A stretch of 64,000 nucleotides of DNA from Alteromonas_F sp964429915 (lineage in GTDB: Bacteria > Pseudomonadota > Gammaproteobacteria > Enterobacterales > Alteromonadaceae): assembly GCA_964429915.1 (NCBI GenBank), contig CAYSDZ010000004.1, positions 1 through 64,000 of the forward strand, read 5' to 3'. The notes under the pieces are model-generated. The model saw only the letters and a list, made by a program, of their open reading frames with translations. It had not been told where the DNA came from and ran no database searches. Numbering within the stretch: position 1 is the stretch's first letter; each line of letters starts with the position of its first letter. The position numbers and the translations under genes were made by a program. Positions 32,698 through 42,286 of this stretch are shown piece by piece.

Positions 32698-35006
32698 TAA
32701 CTTCCCGCTCTCACCAAGCCACCAAGACCATTTTTTTCTAAATACAAATTCAGTAATTCCATCACTTGCTCGGGTGTATCAACAGACAGTGCGTCAGCCA
32801 TGACCAATTCAGCTTCCGATAAATCCACATTACGCATCACCCATTTTATCTTTCGTAAATTGTGAGGGCTCATACTTAACTTGCGATAGCCCATAGCCAT
32901 CAGCAATAAGGCCCCACCTGGTTCACCTGCCATTTCACCACAAATTGTCACTGGCACATTGAGCGCTTGGCATTGATTGATAATGGTATATAACGCATTT
33001 AACACAGCGGGGTGATAAGAGGTGTACAAACCCGCGACTCGAGGATTATTCCTATCGACCGCTAATAAATATTGAGTCAAATCGTTACTTCCCACCGAGA
33101 AAAAATCGACTAAACGCGCCATTTGCGGTAACTGATAGAGTACCGAGGGAACCTCAATCATGATACCCACTTTAGGTTTTAATATTGTTTTTTCATTTTG
33201 AGTCGACTCTTCTGTCACCTCGTGAAATGCTTGATCGATCAAGCGCTTTGCTTCGATAACTTCTGTAACCGAACACACCATCGGTAACATAATACGCAAG
33301 TTAGAGTAACCTGCACTGGCTTTGAGCATTGCGCGTACTTGTACCAAGAAAATCTCAGGATGATCCAAGGTAGTACGCACGCCTCGCCATCCAAGAAAGG
33401 GGTTTTCTTCGACGATAGGAAAATACGATAAAGGCTTGTCTCCGCCAATATCCAAGGTGCGAAGCGTGACTTCCATAGTGGGTAATTGTCGAAAAATTCG
33501 ACCGTATAACTCAGTTTGTTCCTTTTCCGACGGAAAGCGATCTCGCAGCATAAACGGGATTTCAGTTCTGTACAAACCGATACCCATCGCATCATTAGTA
33601 TGTAGGTCTTCCGATTGTGCGGACAAACCCGCATTAATTAATAACGTAATCGACTCACCATCTAGCGTTTCAGCGGCTTTGTTTGCATCTGCATCAATCT
33701 TTTCCGAAAGTAGAGCTTCTTCAGTGATTAACTGCTCAAATTCATCTAACAAAATAGCATCGGGAGAAACAACAACATCACCTGAATAACCATCAATAAG
33801 AATAAGTTTGTGATTGAGCAGACTTGGCGAAACGTTTTGTAACCCCATCACGGCAGGTACTCCCATTGCGCGAGCCAGTATCGCTGCGTGAGAGTTATTA
33901 GAGCCTTTTATAGACAAAATGCCTTTCAAATTTTCCCGTGGAAATTCTGCTAGCATAGTCGCAGACACTTCCTCTGCAACTAAAATACAGTCGCCTGTCA
34001 TCTCCTGAGTAGTATCGGTTTTCTCGTTAATCTGATCAAAAATATTGCGTAAAATTCGATCGGATAGATCGATAATATCAATGGCCCTTTCTTGCATATA
34101 AGGGTCTTCCATTGACCGAAATCGATCGGCGTATTCTTCGACGACTTGTTTAAGTGAAGATGCCGCATCCCATCCGTCTTTTATCTTGCTTTCAACTTCT
34201 CTTCCTAAGCTGTTTGCATCGAGCAAATGATGATAGAGCTGAAAAATGGCGCGAACATCATCTGGAATGGCATCTTTTAAATTGTTCGAAAGTCGGTTTA
34301 CCTGTTCACGCGTGCGCTCAACTGCGGTGCGGTAATACCGTGTTTGGGCTTCCAAATTTTCGCTTTTACGCAGCGACAAATTTCGCAAATTGATTGCAAG
34401 TTGGGGTGTCACCCCCTTTCCCACTGCTAAGCCTGGGGAACCGGGAACACCGTTTAAACGCCTTTGTTTCGCCGCACCTGCTAACTGAAAATTGAGCGCA
34501 CCGCGCATGTCTGCATTAGCTATTTCAAGAGCAATTTGAGCAGCCAGAGTTACGAGGAACGCTTCCTCGTCCTCATTAAACTTACGCAAACTGGTTTGTT
34601 GAACGGTGAGTATGCCTAGTACTTTTCGCTGGTGAATAAGAGGCGTTCCCAAAAAGGCCGGATAGCTTTCTTCTTGTACCTCAGGCACCACTTTAAACCG
34701 AGGATGACTAGGCGCATTTTCCACATTAACCGGTTCTTCGCGCTGCCCGACCCAACCAATTAGGCCTTCTGAAAAACCGATAGCTACATCGCCAACTGCC
34801 ATCGGAGACAAGCCATTGGTTGCTCTTAATACAAACCGTTGTTCATCGTAATTGGCAAGATAAAGCGAACAGGCGTCGACATCCATTGCCACTTTGACTT
34901 GAGTAGTGAGGTGAGACAAGGCTTGCTCTAAGTCCGGGATGCGGGCGACTTCCTGTACCAAGCGCTTGAGCACAGCAAGCATACTGCCCTGGTTATTTGC
35001 GCTCAT
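32697..35006 (-). CDS. ptsP: PtsP, enzyme I of the nitrogen phosphotransferase system
   Basis: PtsP takes phosphate from PEP and passes it to NPr, linking nitrogen and potassium control. The 769-residue protein has an N-terminal GAF domain (about 15-165) and a PEP-utiliser part. The phosphorylated His is in GSNNSHAAILARAMG (near residue 372), followed by LYRTEIPFM, SVGSNDLTQYLLAVDR and a catalytic Cys region TICGEMAGEP. The ATG at 35006 is preferred over a TTG at 35012. It is followed directly by the TSUP gene and preceded by rppH (24-base gap). Confidence 0.95.
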   Translation of the reverse strand: MSANNQGSMLAVLKRLVQEVARIPDLEQALSHLTTQVKVAMDVDACSLYLANYDEQRFVLRATNGLSPMAVGDVAIGFSEGLIGWVGQREEPVNVENAPSHPRFKVVPEVQEESYPAFLGTPLIHQRKVLGILTVQQTSLRKFNEDEEAFLVTLAAQIALEIANADMRGALNFQLAGAAKQRRLNGVPGSPGLAVGKGVTPQLAINLRNLSLRKSENLEAQTRYYRTAVERTREQVNRLSNNLKDAIPDDVRAIFQLYHHLLDANSLGREVESKIKDGWDAASSLKQVVEEYADRFRSMEDPYMQERAIDIIDLSDRILRNIFDQINEKTDTTQEMTGDCILVAEEVSATMLAEFPRENLKGILSIKGSNNSHAAILARAMGVPAVMGLQNVSPSLLNHKLILIDGYSGDVVVSPDAILLDEFEQLITEEALLSEKIDADANKAAETLDGESITLLINAGLSAQSEDLHTNDAMGIGLYRTEIPFMLRDRFPSEKEQTELYGRIFRQLPTMEVTLRTLDIGGDKPLSYFPIVEENPFLGWRGVRTTLDHPEIFLVQVRAMLKASAGYSNLRIMLPMVCSVTEVIEAKRLIDQAFHEVTEESTQNEKTILKPKVGIMIEVPSVLYQLPQMARLVDFFSVGSNDLTQYLLAVDRNNPRVAGLYTSYHPAVLNALYTIINQCQALNVPVTICGEMAGEPGGALLLMAMGYRKLSMSPHNLRKIKWVMRNVDLSEAELVMADALSVDTPEQVMELLNLYLEKNGLGGLVRAGS

Positions 35007-35030
35007 GCTCAATTCGCTTCCATTGAAAAG

Positions 35031-35558
35031 TTAACCTCGTTTTCGTTTCCGTTGTTTTCGGCCTGACATATTGTTCTTTCCTTGCGCAGGCATGGCAAAA
35101 GCTGCGAACTCACGCATCACTTTGCGATACACATCGCGTTTGAAAGACACCACATTACGAATAGGATACCAAAAACTTACCCATCGCCAGTCGTCAAATT
35201 CAGGATGCCCGGTTTTAAGCACATCCACATCTTTATCTGCACAGTTTAACTGTAACAGAAACCATTTTTGTTTTTGACCTATACACAAAGGGTTGCTCCC
35301 TTGGCGTACCAGCCGTTTTGGCAATTTATAGCGAACCCAATTACGCGACGAACCTAATATAGTTACATCTTTCGGATTTAACCCGACTTCTTCATAGAGT
35401 TCTCTATACATTGCCTGTTGTGGCGATTCCCCTTCATCAATTCCACCTTGAGGGAACTGCCATGAATGCTGACCATAACGTCTTGCCCAAAACACTTGAC
35501 CCATTTTGTTGCAAATCACTATGCCCACATTCGCGCGGAATCCGTCGGCATCTATCAC
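35031..35558 (-). CDS. rppH: RppH, RNA pyrophosphohydrolase
   Basis: RppH removes pyrophosphate from the 5' end of mRNAs and so triggers RNase E decay. The Nudix box is intact (GGIDEGESPQQAMYRELYEEVG). The family N-terminus VIDADGFRANVGIVICN begins with a GTG at 35558, with GGGAG at a proper distance. This gives 175 residues, as in E. coli (176, from memory). A longer frame from 35666 would run into the mutH start and adds 36 unconserved residues, so the GTG is chosen. It is divergent from mutH. Confidence 0.92.
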   Translation of the reverse strand: MIDADGFRANVGIVICNKMGQVFWARRYGQHSWQFPQGGIDEGESPQQAMYRELYEEVGLNPKDVTILGSSRNWVRYKLPKRLVRQGSNPLCIGQKQKWFLLQLNCADKDVDVLKTGHPEFDDWRWVSFWYPIRNVVSFKRDVYRKVMREFAAFAMPAQGKNNMSGRKQRKRKRG

Positions 35559-35664
35559 ATAGACTCCCGGGCACGTAAGACTTTTATAATCTTGTATTTT
35601 GGCATAAGCTTTGCGAGTTTCATAGCGCAACGTCATATAAGAGTTAACTTGGATTTTACATACC

Positions 35665-36336
35665 ATGCGTCCGCCCTCATCCCCTCCCTGTAGTATTGAG
35701 CAACTAATGATTCATGCAAATGATGTTGCTGGCTTATCGCTTGGTGAACTGGCAAAGTTTGCTAATGTGACAGTTCCAGATAACTTCAAACGTCAAAAGG
35801 GGTGGACTGGCCAACTTATTGAACGCTGGCTTGGCGCAAGTGCTGGCTCGAAACCCACTCAAGATTTTCCAGAACTGGGGGTTGAACTAAAAACCATTCC
35901 GATCAGTTGCGACGGTGTTCCATTAGAAACGACGTATGTCTGTTATGCGCCTCTGTTACCTGAGGCAGGAGAAACATGGGAAACCTCAAACGTCAGAAAC
36001 AAACTCAACTTGGTGCTGTGGGTGCCAGTGCAAGGTCAACGAGATATTCCTGTCGATCAGCGGCAAGTTGGCTCACCTTTTTTATGGCAGCCTAACTCTT
36101 ATGAAAGACAGCAACTTAAAGAAGATTGGTTGGAACTTAATCACTTAATTGTGAGTGGTCAGGTTGAAACGATTACCTCTCGTCATGGTAACGTTTTACA
36201 ATTAAGACCAAAAGCCGCCAACGGTTCAGTACTTACTCGAGCCATAGGCGAAAATGGGGAATCGATACAAACTCGGCCGCGCGGCTTTTATCTCAAAAAG
36301 ACGTTTACGCAGCACATTCTTGACCGCGTTTTTTAG
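35665..36336 (+). CDS. mutH: MutH, GATC-specific mismatch-repair endonuclease
   Basis: MutH nicks the unmethylated strand at hemimethylated GATC sites once activated by MutL. The 223-residue protein shows GELAKFANVTVP, KGWTGQLIERWLGA and the catalytic D-ExK set in DFPELGVELKTIP, then the C-terminal TRPRGFYLKKTFT. Its presence implies Dam-directed repair. It is divergent from rppH, and its stop is one base from the convergent stop of the next gene. Confidence 0.94.
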   Translation: MRPPSSPPCSIEQLMIHANDVAGLSLGELAKFANVTVPDNFKRQKGWTGQLIERWLGASAGSKPTQDFPELGVELKTIPISCDGVPLETTYVCYAPLLPEAGETWETSNVRNKLNLVLWVPVQGQRDIPVDQRQVGSPFLWQPNSYERQQLKEDWLELNHLIVSGQVETITSRHGNVLQLRPKAANGSVLTRAIGENGESIQTRPRGFYLKKTFTQHILDRVF

Positions 36337-36337
36337 C

Positions 36338-37411
36338 TCAATTGCGTCGCTCTAAATAGCTAAGAAAAGGACCAGACAGGAACTTTTCACTATGAAAGCC
36401 CAAGCGTTTTGCTACTGCAGCAATAGACGCGTCACTACGCATAACAATATTGCGCGCATATTCCATTCGATATTTAAAAATAAACGCACGGAAATCCTGT
36501 TTATGAGTTCGACGCAAGGCTATGACAAGGTCGGTAGAATCACACTTGCAACGCTCACTGAATTCTTCAAGCGTATAGCCAATGATTTTATATGCTTTAC
36601 TTTTTACCATGACGTCTTGAGCCGTTTTCACTACTGCATGATCGCGGTGGGTTGGTTTTACCGATGCCGATGTTAGAACCTTGTAACGAATCGGGCTGGC
36701 TAAGGGAGCGTCAACAAAAATAATAACTGCAAGCATAATTAAAGCGCTAGCGGCGAGAACTAAATCCACCAATGCAGGCCATAAATTCAGTGCAAACAAG
36801 CCAAGTGCAGTTGCTAGCACCAGTAAAAATCCCACCAAAGTAACGAGTATGATCGCCATAGCAGCAAAAGTGACCGGTTTACGAAAGTAGCGCTTAATGT
36901 CGACTGCCTGCCACGATAGACAATCGTGATATCGTTTACTTACATCAAACAAACGTAAACCAACAATCAAACAGGCAATACATTGTATGACATAACAAAG
37001 ATAAACCTGCCAATACTCAGCCACTTGCGCAACCGGAGTATTGCTGATCCAGCCCTGATGGTTAATCGACACAAGTAATAAAGGCAACTGCGACGCTAGC
37101 GTTACCGTTAACACTAATCCAGAAAACATTCTGCTCAAAGGCCAATGAGGCTGCATTTTTTCACACCAGTAACGCAACACATAAATAAACAGTAGCACTG
37201 CCACGAACTTAAACATACCGGCCACTGCAAACCATTTTTCAACAGACGCGGCTCGTATTGTTGCATCGACAATTAACAGTGGCCAAATTGCCAAAGCCTT
37301 AAGTAACAAAGGTGATGAAGGACGAGTATGAATTCGCTTCCATTCACTGGCCAATAATGCAAGCCAAGCAAAAAACAAAAGAATGACAATAAAAAAGACC
37401 AGCAGAGCCAC
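36338..37411 (-). CDS. Membrane protein with C-terminal AraC-type DNA-binding domain
   Basis: The 357-residue protein has about seven hydrophobic segments (residues 1-235) followed by a cytoplasmic AraC-like region. The region includes YKIIGYTLEEFSERCKC and FRAFIFKYRMEYARNIVMRSDASIAAVAKRLGF, which reads as the second helix-turn-helix. The layout is that of a one-component membrane sensor that binds DNA from the membrane. The ligand and targets are unknown. A GTG at 37411 has AGGAG six bases upstream. It is convergent with mutH and only 9 bases downstream of the CYTH-CHAD gene. Confidence 0.7.
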   Translation of the reverse strand: MALLVFFIVILLFFAWLALLASEWKRIHTRPSSPLLLKALAIWPLLIVDATIRAASVEKWFAVAGMFKFVAVLLFIYVLRYWCEKMQPHWPLSRMFSGLVLTVTLASQLPLLLVSINHQGWISNTPVAQVAEYWQVYLCYVIQCIACLIVGLRLFDVSKRYHDCLSWQAVDIKRYFRKPVTFAAMAIILVTLVGFLLVLATALGLFALNLWPALVDLVLAASALIMLAVIIFVDAPLASPIRYKVLTSASVKPTHRDHAVVKTAQDVMVKSKAYKIIGYTLEEFSERCKCDSTDLVIALRRTHKQDFRAFIFKYRMEYARNIVMRSDASIAAVAKRLGFHSEKFLSGPFLSYLERRN

Positions 37412-37420
37412 ACATTACTC

Positions 37421-38926
37421 CTACCAGTAAGTACTCTTGCTCATAGCGACGTTACGCGTTCGCTCCATAATCTGCAAAAGATGCGTAAGCTTATCGTTCA
37501 CCCAAGAAGCCAATTGAGGATCAAATTCCAGTTCCGCTTCTTTTACCGCTTTTTCGAGTAATTGTAATGCTCTAACTTCCTCGATACCTAAGAGCAAATC
37601 TAACCATGGCGCTCGAGCAGGCCCACTTTCAGGAAACAAATCAGATAACATAAAGCCGTTGTACAGAGTTTGCCGCATAAGAGTTTCAACGCTGCTGTAA
37701 TGATTTGCGCTCAACGGGTGGCTCGATTGCATGGTTTGATGCAAAGTCTGCCAACCTTGCGACAACCATCCTTTCGCGTGTTCGATCACTGGCATATCAG
37801 ACATTACCGTTTGCGAACGCCAAGGTTTGTTTAACAGTAATGTCATCAACCTTAGCTTGATACTATTGGCGGTTTTGCTTGTTAATAGCACTTCAGGTTC
37901 AAACGCTTTGAGCTGACCCGCCTGACGCCCCTGTAAATAACTCACAAGCCCCGTTTGCTTTGCAATAGTTTTAAAAAATGGCCCTTTTTTCGACAGTAGA
38001 AAACGGGTGCTTTGGAGTTCGTCAACCCATAACCACTTTTCTGAAAACGTTAATACGTCACGTTGCAAACGCAATAAGGGCTCACATTGTAAAACAGGCA
38101 AAAATAAAGCGAGAGATTGCAGTAGTAAACGTATGCCAGTGGCAATTTCTGGCAATAATTTAGGACTGCTTGATTCAAAGTAGAGGTGTTCATGATATTG
38201 CCAATGTTCTAAAGCGGTTTGGCAGCTTTGTACAAATACGCGTTCTGTAGTGACCGCAGCAGGCAAAGATAAGCACACAGGGAGCGTTTTGATTTTTGCC
38301 TTCACTCCTGACAATAAGGTGTATCCTTGAGCCGCCTTTGACACATCGCTAAGTCTCAAACCTTCAGTATTCAGCGCTTCCGCAGCTTCGATCAAAACAG
38401 ACACATCACCAGACACTAACTCTAGTTCTATTTCATTGATCGCTTTAGTACTGTTTTCAGTGCTTACCTCGCCCTCGTCAAAGACTAACTCGCAACCTCC
38501 TTTAGGGTGACTTAAATTGATAGTATGGCGAGTGAAAAAAGTAGAAAATTGCGGTTCAAGCAACATATCTTCTGGCCTGCACTCTAAATCATTGGGCCAT
38601 GCCTCTTTCGGAAACAAAACTGGATCAGGCGTATCGCTCTCCAATGGCACATTAAACTCCAAACGTTCGTGAAGACCACCGCTGACTGATTTTTGGGTTT
38701 TTAGTGTCTGTTCGTACTTTCCGTTACAGCCCCTTACCCGCACCCCCATTTTCTGTTTTTCAAAGACTTGATCTGGCGTATCGAAATAGGTATTGCTCAA
38801 CACTTTTTCGGGAAGTTCTTCATAAGAAAACCCTGCGACCTTTAAGGCATGCTTTGCTTCATCTCGCCACAGATGCGTAGCGGGTTCCAAAGTACAGAAT
38901 TTTACTTCCAATTCGCTATTTGACAT
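37421..38926 (-). CDS. ygiF: CYTH-CHAD protein, YgiF-like inorganic triphosphatase
   Basis: This 501-residue protein has an N-terminal CYTH domain with ELEVKF at the start, NTYFDTPD, MGVRVRG and ELELVSGD. A C-terminal CHAD helical domain follows (about 235-490). E. coli YgiF of this layout is an inorganic triphosphatase that cleaves tripolyphosphate. The start at 38926 places ELEVKF at residue 5, as in the family; a longer frame from 38989 adds 21 residues without support. It is divergent from ygiM, the same neighbour as in E. coli. Confidence 0.87.
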   Translation of the reverse strand: MSNSELEVKFCTLEPATHLWRDEAKHALKVAGFSYEELPEKVLSNTYFDTPDQVFEKQKMGVRVRGCNGKYEQTLKTQKSVSGGLHERLEFNVPLESDTPDPVLFPKEAWPNDLECRPEDMLLEPQFSTFFTRHTINLSHPKGGCELVFDEGEVSTENSTKAINEIELELVSGDVSVLIEAAEALNTEGLRLSDVSKAAQGYTLLSGVKAKIKTLPVCLSLPAAVTTERVFVQSCQTALEHWQYHEHLYFESSSPKLLPEIATGIRLLLQSLALFLPVLQCEPLLRLQRDVLTFSEKWLWVDELQSTRFLLSKKGPFFKTIAKQTGLVSYLQGRQAGQLKAFEPEVLLTSKTANSIKLRLMTLLLNKPWRSQTVMSDMPVIEHAKGWLSQGWQTLHQTMQSSHPLSANHYSSVETLMRQTLYNGFMLSDLFPESGPARAPWLDLLLGIEEVRALQLLEKAVKEAELEFDPQLASWVNDKLTHLLQIMERTRNVAMSKSTYW

Positions 38927-39108
38927 ATATCCGTTCAACAGTTTTGATCTACTATACCTCTGGGCAAATTTAAGCGCTAGGGCAAGCACGTACTTTTATA
39001 AAAATAGGGACTTGCAACAATCTCAGCGCAATTTTCACATTGTTTCCTTGCACTGAATTGTCAGTGGACCTACCATCGTAAATAGTAAACTAACTATGGA
39101 TGTTTTTA

Positions 39109-39729
39109 ATGCGCTTTGTCGGCTCCTTTTTTTTGTTATTCGTTCTGTTATACCCCTCGCTTGCATGGCAACAAACTGAGTCGGGCGATGCGTCGCAAGA
39201 GCGAACCTCCTCTCCTTACCATATTAGCGATAATTTATATATATTTATGCATGCAGGACCAGGGCGTAATTACCGCATTTTAGGAAGTGTAGAAGCAGGC
39301 ACTGCTGTACGAAAAACAGAAAAAGAGATCACGAATGAATTTGTTGAGATCGTTGATGATGGCGGCAGACAGGGTTGGATAGAAGCAGAGTTTTTAAGCT
39401 CGCAACCTTCGCGTGAAACTACCATTGCACAATTACAAGATGATTTAGCTCAAGTAGAATCATCTATTTCACCACTGCGAAAACAACTGTCTAATGAGCA
39501 ACAAATCAATGCTACGCTCCAAGCTAATTTAGACGATGCACAAGCGCAACTCACCGCAGCCCAAAGAGAATTAGCAAAAATCCAGAGCCTGCTTTCTAAA
39601 CAAAATCACGATAAAGAAATGCGTACGCTGATGGTAGGCGGAGGGCTTGTAGCAGGAGGAGCATTACTTGGCGTTATATTTGTTTATTTGCCGAAAAGGC
39701 GCAAACGCAACAGCGGATGGATAGACTAA
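39109..39729 (+). CDS. ygiM: YgiM-like SH3-domain membrane protein
   Basis: The 206-residue protein has a signal peptide, a bacterial SH3 domain (about 35-100: DNLYIFMHAGPGRNYRILGSV...GWIEAEFL), a long coiled coil (about 108-170) and a C-terminal membrane segment followed by a basic KRRKRN tail. This is the TIGR04211/YgiM plan; the SH3 domain should face the periplasm. The second in-frame ATG at 39109 has GGA 8 bases upstream and is preferred to 39100. Function is unknown; it pairs with ygiF. Confidence 0.82.
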   Translation: MRFVGSFFLLFVLLYPSLAWQQTESGDASQERTSSPYHISDNLYIFMHAGPGRNYRILGSVEAGTAVRKTEKEITNEFVEIVDDGGRQGWIEAEFLSSQPSRETTIAQLQDDLAQVESSISPLRKQLSNEQQINATLQANLDDAQAQLTAAQRELAKIQSLLSKQNHDKEMRTLMVGGGLVAGGALLGVIFVYLPKRRKRNSGWID

Positions 39730-39735
39730 GTTACA

Positions 39736-40035
39736 ATGAGCATATTGCGCCAAAACTGGGTTAACATCGTGTTAGTTGCATTGCTGATAGCCTTACAGCT
39801 TAGACTGTGGCTAGGTAAAAATAGTGTGCCCGACTACCGCGCGCTACAACAACAAGTAGGCCTACAGGCTCAGAAAAACGCAAATCTAGGACAGCGAAAT
39901 GCATTGCTAAAAGCAGATATAGACGACCTCACCATAGGGTTAGACGCAATAGAAGAGCGAGCAAGAAGCGAGCTAGGTTTAATAAAAGCAGGTGAAACGT
40001 TTTACCGAATATTACCGAACGAAATCAATCCATGA
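39736..40035 (+). CDS. ftsB: FtsB, divisome protein
   Basis: FtsB is a single-pass inner-membrane protein that joins FtsL and FtsQ at the division site. The 99-residue sequence has a membrane segment at about 8-22 and a periplasmic coiled coil. It also has the typical IEERARSELGLIKAGETFYRI near the end. It starts the ftsB-ispD-ispF-truD-surE-pcm-yqaA-nlpD cluster, and its stop overlaps the ispD start by four bases. Confidence 0.93.
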   Translation: MSILRQNWVNIVLVALLIALQLRLWLGKNSVPDYRALQQQVGLQAQKNANLGQRNALLKADIDDLTIGLDAIEERARSELGLIKAGETFYRILPNEINP

Positions 40036-40724
40036 GCGAGAGTTCTATTACCGCAATCGTGCCCGCAGCGGGTATTGGGTCTCGGATGCAGAGCGCGATA
40101 CCCAAACAGTATTTACCGATTCATCGACAAGCCATGTTAGAAATAACGATCAATCGGCTACTTTCGGTAAAACACATTGATACCCTCATCGTTGCTCTTC
40201 ATCCTGAAGACCTCTGGTTCGAACAACTCGAGGTTGCGTCCCATGATCGGATTCAAACAGTGATAGGCGGCGACAGTCGTGCCGAATCGGTCATAAACGC
40301 ATTAAAATTATGTGACAAAAGCCATTGGGCGCTGGTTCATGATGCCGCCCGACCTTGTGTACGAAAAGAGGATGTCGAAACCTTAATTTACCACTGTCAC
40401 ACTATGCTAAGTGGTGGTGGAATTTTGGCGGCAAAGGTTGTCGATACCATAAAGCAATCATCAATAGCACAACCGTTGCTAATTAATAATACGGTTGATA
40501 GAAGTGGACTTTGGCACGCCCTTACCCCCCAAATGTTTAAAGTGGGTGAGTTATTGAAGGCCTATCAAAGTGCGCTAAGCGAAGGATACACGCTTACTGA
40601 TGAAGCGTCAGCAATAGAACACGATGGATTACCAGTGCAATTGTTTGAATCTAGTAAAGAAAATATAAAAGTAACGCATCCTGAAGATATCGCGTTAGCC
40701 TCATTTTATTTAAGTAAGGATTAA
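40032..40724 (+). CDS. ispD: IspD, MEP cytidylyltransferase
   Basis: IspD transfers CMP to methylerythritol phosphate in the non-mevalonate isoprenoid pathway. The 230-residue protein has IVPAAGIGSRMQSAIPKQYL at the N-terminus (Gly-rich nucleotide loop with the catalytic Lys in PKQYL). VHDAARPCV lies in the middle and TLTDEASAIEH near the end. It overlaps ftsB by four bases and lies 6 bases before ispF. Confidence 0.96.
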   Translation: MSESSITAIVPAAGIGSRMQSAIPKQYLPIHRQAMLEITINRLLSVKHIDTLIVALHPEDLWFEQLEVASHDRIQTVIGGDSRAESVINALKLCDKSHWALVHDAARPCVRKEDVETLIYHCHTMLSGGGILAAKVVDTIKQSSIAQPLLINNTVDRSGLWHALTPQMFKVGELLKAYQSALSEGYTLTDEASAIEHDGLPVQLFESSKENIKVTHPEDIALASFYLSKD

Positions 40725-40730
40725 AAAACC

Positions 40731-41210
40731 ATGAGAATTGGACATGGCTATGACGTACATGCCTTTGGGGGCGAAGGCCCCATTACTATTGGAGGCCAAC
40801 GCATAGAACACACCCAAGGTTTAATCGCCCACTCCGACGGTGATGTCTTGCTCCACGCTCTATGCGACGCATTGCTAGGCGCAGCGGCGCTGGGTGATAT
40901 AGGTCATCATTTCCCTGATACCGATGCGGAATTTGCCAATATAGACAGTAAAATACTACTGAAACGTGTATTAGCGAGTATTAATGACAAACATTGGGTT
41001 TTAGGCAATGCAGATATGACCATTGTCGCTCAGACGCCCAAAATGGCACCTCACATACAGGCAATGAGAACGACAATTGCAGAGATTTGCAATGTTTCAG
41101 AAGAGGCTATCAATGTAAAAGCAACCACAACAGAAAAGTTAGGTTTTGTGGGCAAGAAACAAGGGATCGCAGCGCATGCAGTGGTGTTGCTAGTCTCCGC
41201 GTCCGCATGA
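40731..41210 (+). CDS. ispF: IspF, MECDP synthase
   Basis: IspF forms the cyclic diphosphate of the MEP pathway. The 159-residue protein has the zinc ligands in GHGYDVHAF (Asp/His) and a matching His in IAHSDGDVLLHALCDALLG, plus DIGHHFPDTD and the C-terminal KATTTEKLGFVGKKQGIAAHA. Its stop overlaps the truD start by four bases (ATGA). Confidence 0.97.
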   Translation: MRIGHGYDVHAFGGEGPITIGGQRIEHTQGLIAHSDGDVLLHALCDALLGAAALGDIGHHFPDTDAEFANIDSKILLKRVLASINDKHWVLGNADMTIVAQTPKMAPHIQAMRTTIAEICNVSEEAINVKATTTEKLGFVGKKQGIAAHAVVLLVSASA

Positions 41211-42286
41211 TTTTCGAGCCGTTTGATCTGAACTGGGCATACCGACTAGGGAAACCCAAAGGCAATGCTGTGCTAAAAGCCCAAGCTGACGATTTTATTG
41301 TGACTGAGCAATTAGGCTATGAACTCAGTGGTTCGGGTGAGCACATTTTTTTGTGGGTTGAAAAGCAACAACTCAACACCGCGTTTGCTGCCGAAGCCTT
41401 GGCAAAACATACAGGGTTACCACTTCGTCAAGTGACCTATGCGGGACGAAAAGACAAACACGCCGTTACCCGACAGTGGTTCGGCCTTCATGCCCCAAAA
41501 GGATTAAAGGCCCCCCTCGATACGCTTGATTTACCTGGCTTTACGATTCTGTCAACGCATCGACATCACAAAAAACTGAAAGTCGGTCAACTGCAAGGAA
41601 ACCATTTTGCAATAACACTTAGAAACGTAACTGAATTCGATGATATCGAACAACGTCTGCATTACATTCAACAGCACGGTGTACCCAACTATTTTGGCGA
41701 TCAACGTTTTGGGGTAAGAACGAATGAAGACGGTTCGATACAGCGTGGAGGTACGTTGGCCCTAGGTTTAAAAATGGTGTCTGGTGAACCTATCCGTAAC
41801 CGCAACAAGCAGAATTTAGCCTTATCTGCACTGCGTAGTGCAATATTCAATTCAATGCTAAGTGCTCGTATAGCAGAAGGTTTTTTTGACGAGGTAAAAG
41901 CGGGTGATGCCTGTGTGTTAGTGGGCTCCAACAGCTATTTTATTGAACATGGCGATACGCTGACAGCCAGCCTAACACGCTACCAAAAACAGGATATTTC
42001 ACCCACAGCGGCATTAGTGGGAACGGCAAAATCGAGCGTCATCGGTGGTATTGCTGAATGGGAAGCACGTACGCTGAAAAAGTATTCAAATGTTATGAAT
42101 ACTTTAATTCAACGTGGTGTAAGTAGCACTAGACGAGCAATAAAAATATGGCCTAAATCACTTGAATGGCAGCGACAGAATGATAAATTACACATTCAAT
42201 TTAGCTTACCCGCAGGATGCTTTGCGACATCTGTTTTACGAGAATGTGTTCAGTTCCAACCTGCTAATGATTCAGGAAATGATTAA
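41207..42286 (+). CDS. truD: TruD, tRNA pseudouridine-13 synthase
   Basis: TruD converts U13 of tRNA-Glu to pseudouridine. The catalytic Asp is in YAGRKDKHAVTRQWFGL. Other features are QGNHFAITLRN, VPNYFGDQRFG and a C-terminal FSLPAGCFATSVLRE. The start at 41207 overlaps the ispF stop by four bases and gives 359 residues, close to the family length. A longer frame from 40994 runs inside ispF and is rejected. Confidence 0.95.
   Translation: MIFEPFDLNWAYRLGKPKGNAVLKAQADDFIVTEQLGYELSGSGEHIFLWVEKQQLNTAFAAEALAKHTGLPLRQVTYAGRKDKHAVTRQWFGLHAPKGLKAPLDTLDLPGFTILSTHRHHKKLKVGQLQGNHFAITLRNVTEFDDIEQRLHYIQQHGVPNYFGDQRFGVRTNEDGSIQRGGTLALGLKMVSGEPIRNRNKQNLALSALRSAIFNSMLSARIAEGFFDEVKAGDACVLVGSNSYFIEHGDTLTASLTRYQKQDISPTAALVGTAKSSVIGGIAEWEARTLKKYSNVMNTLIQRGVSSTRRAIKIWPKSLEWQRQNDKLHIQFSLPAGCFATSVLRECVQFQPANDSGND

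Noticed and set aside
40994..41206. N-terminal extension of truD by 71 codons
   Set aside because: It lies in another frame of ispF and is not conserved. The ATG at 41207 overlaps the ispF stop.
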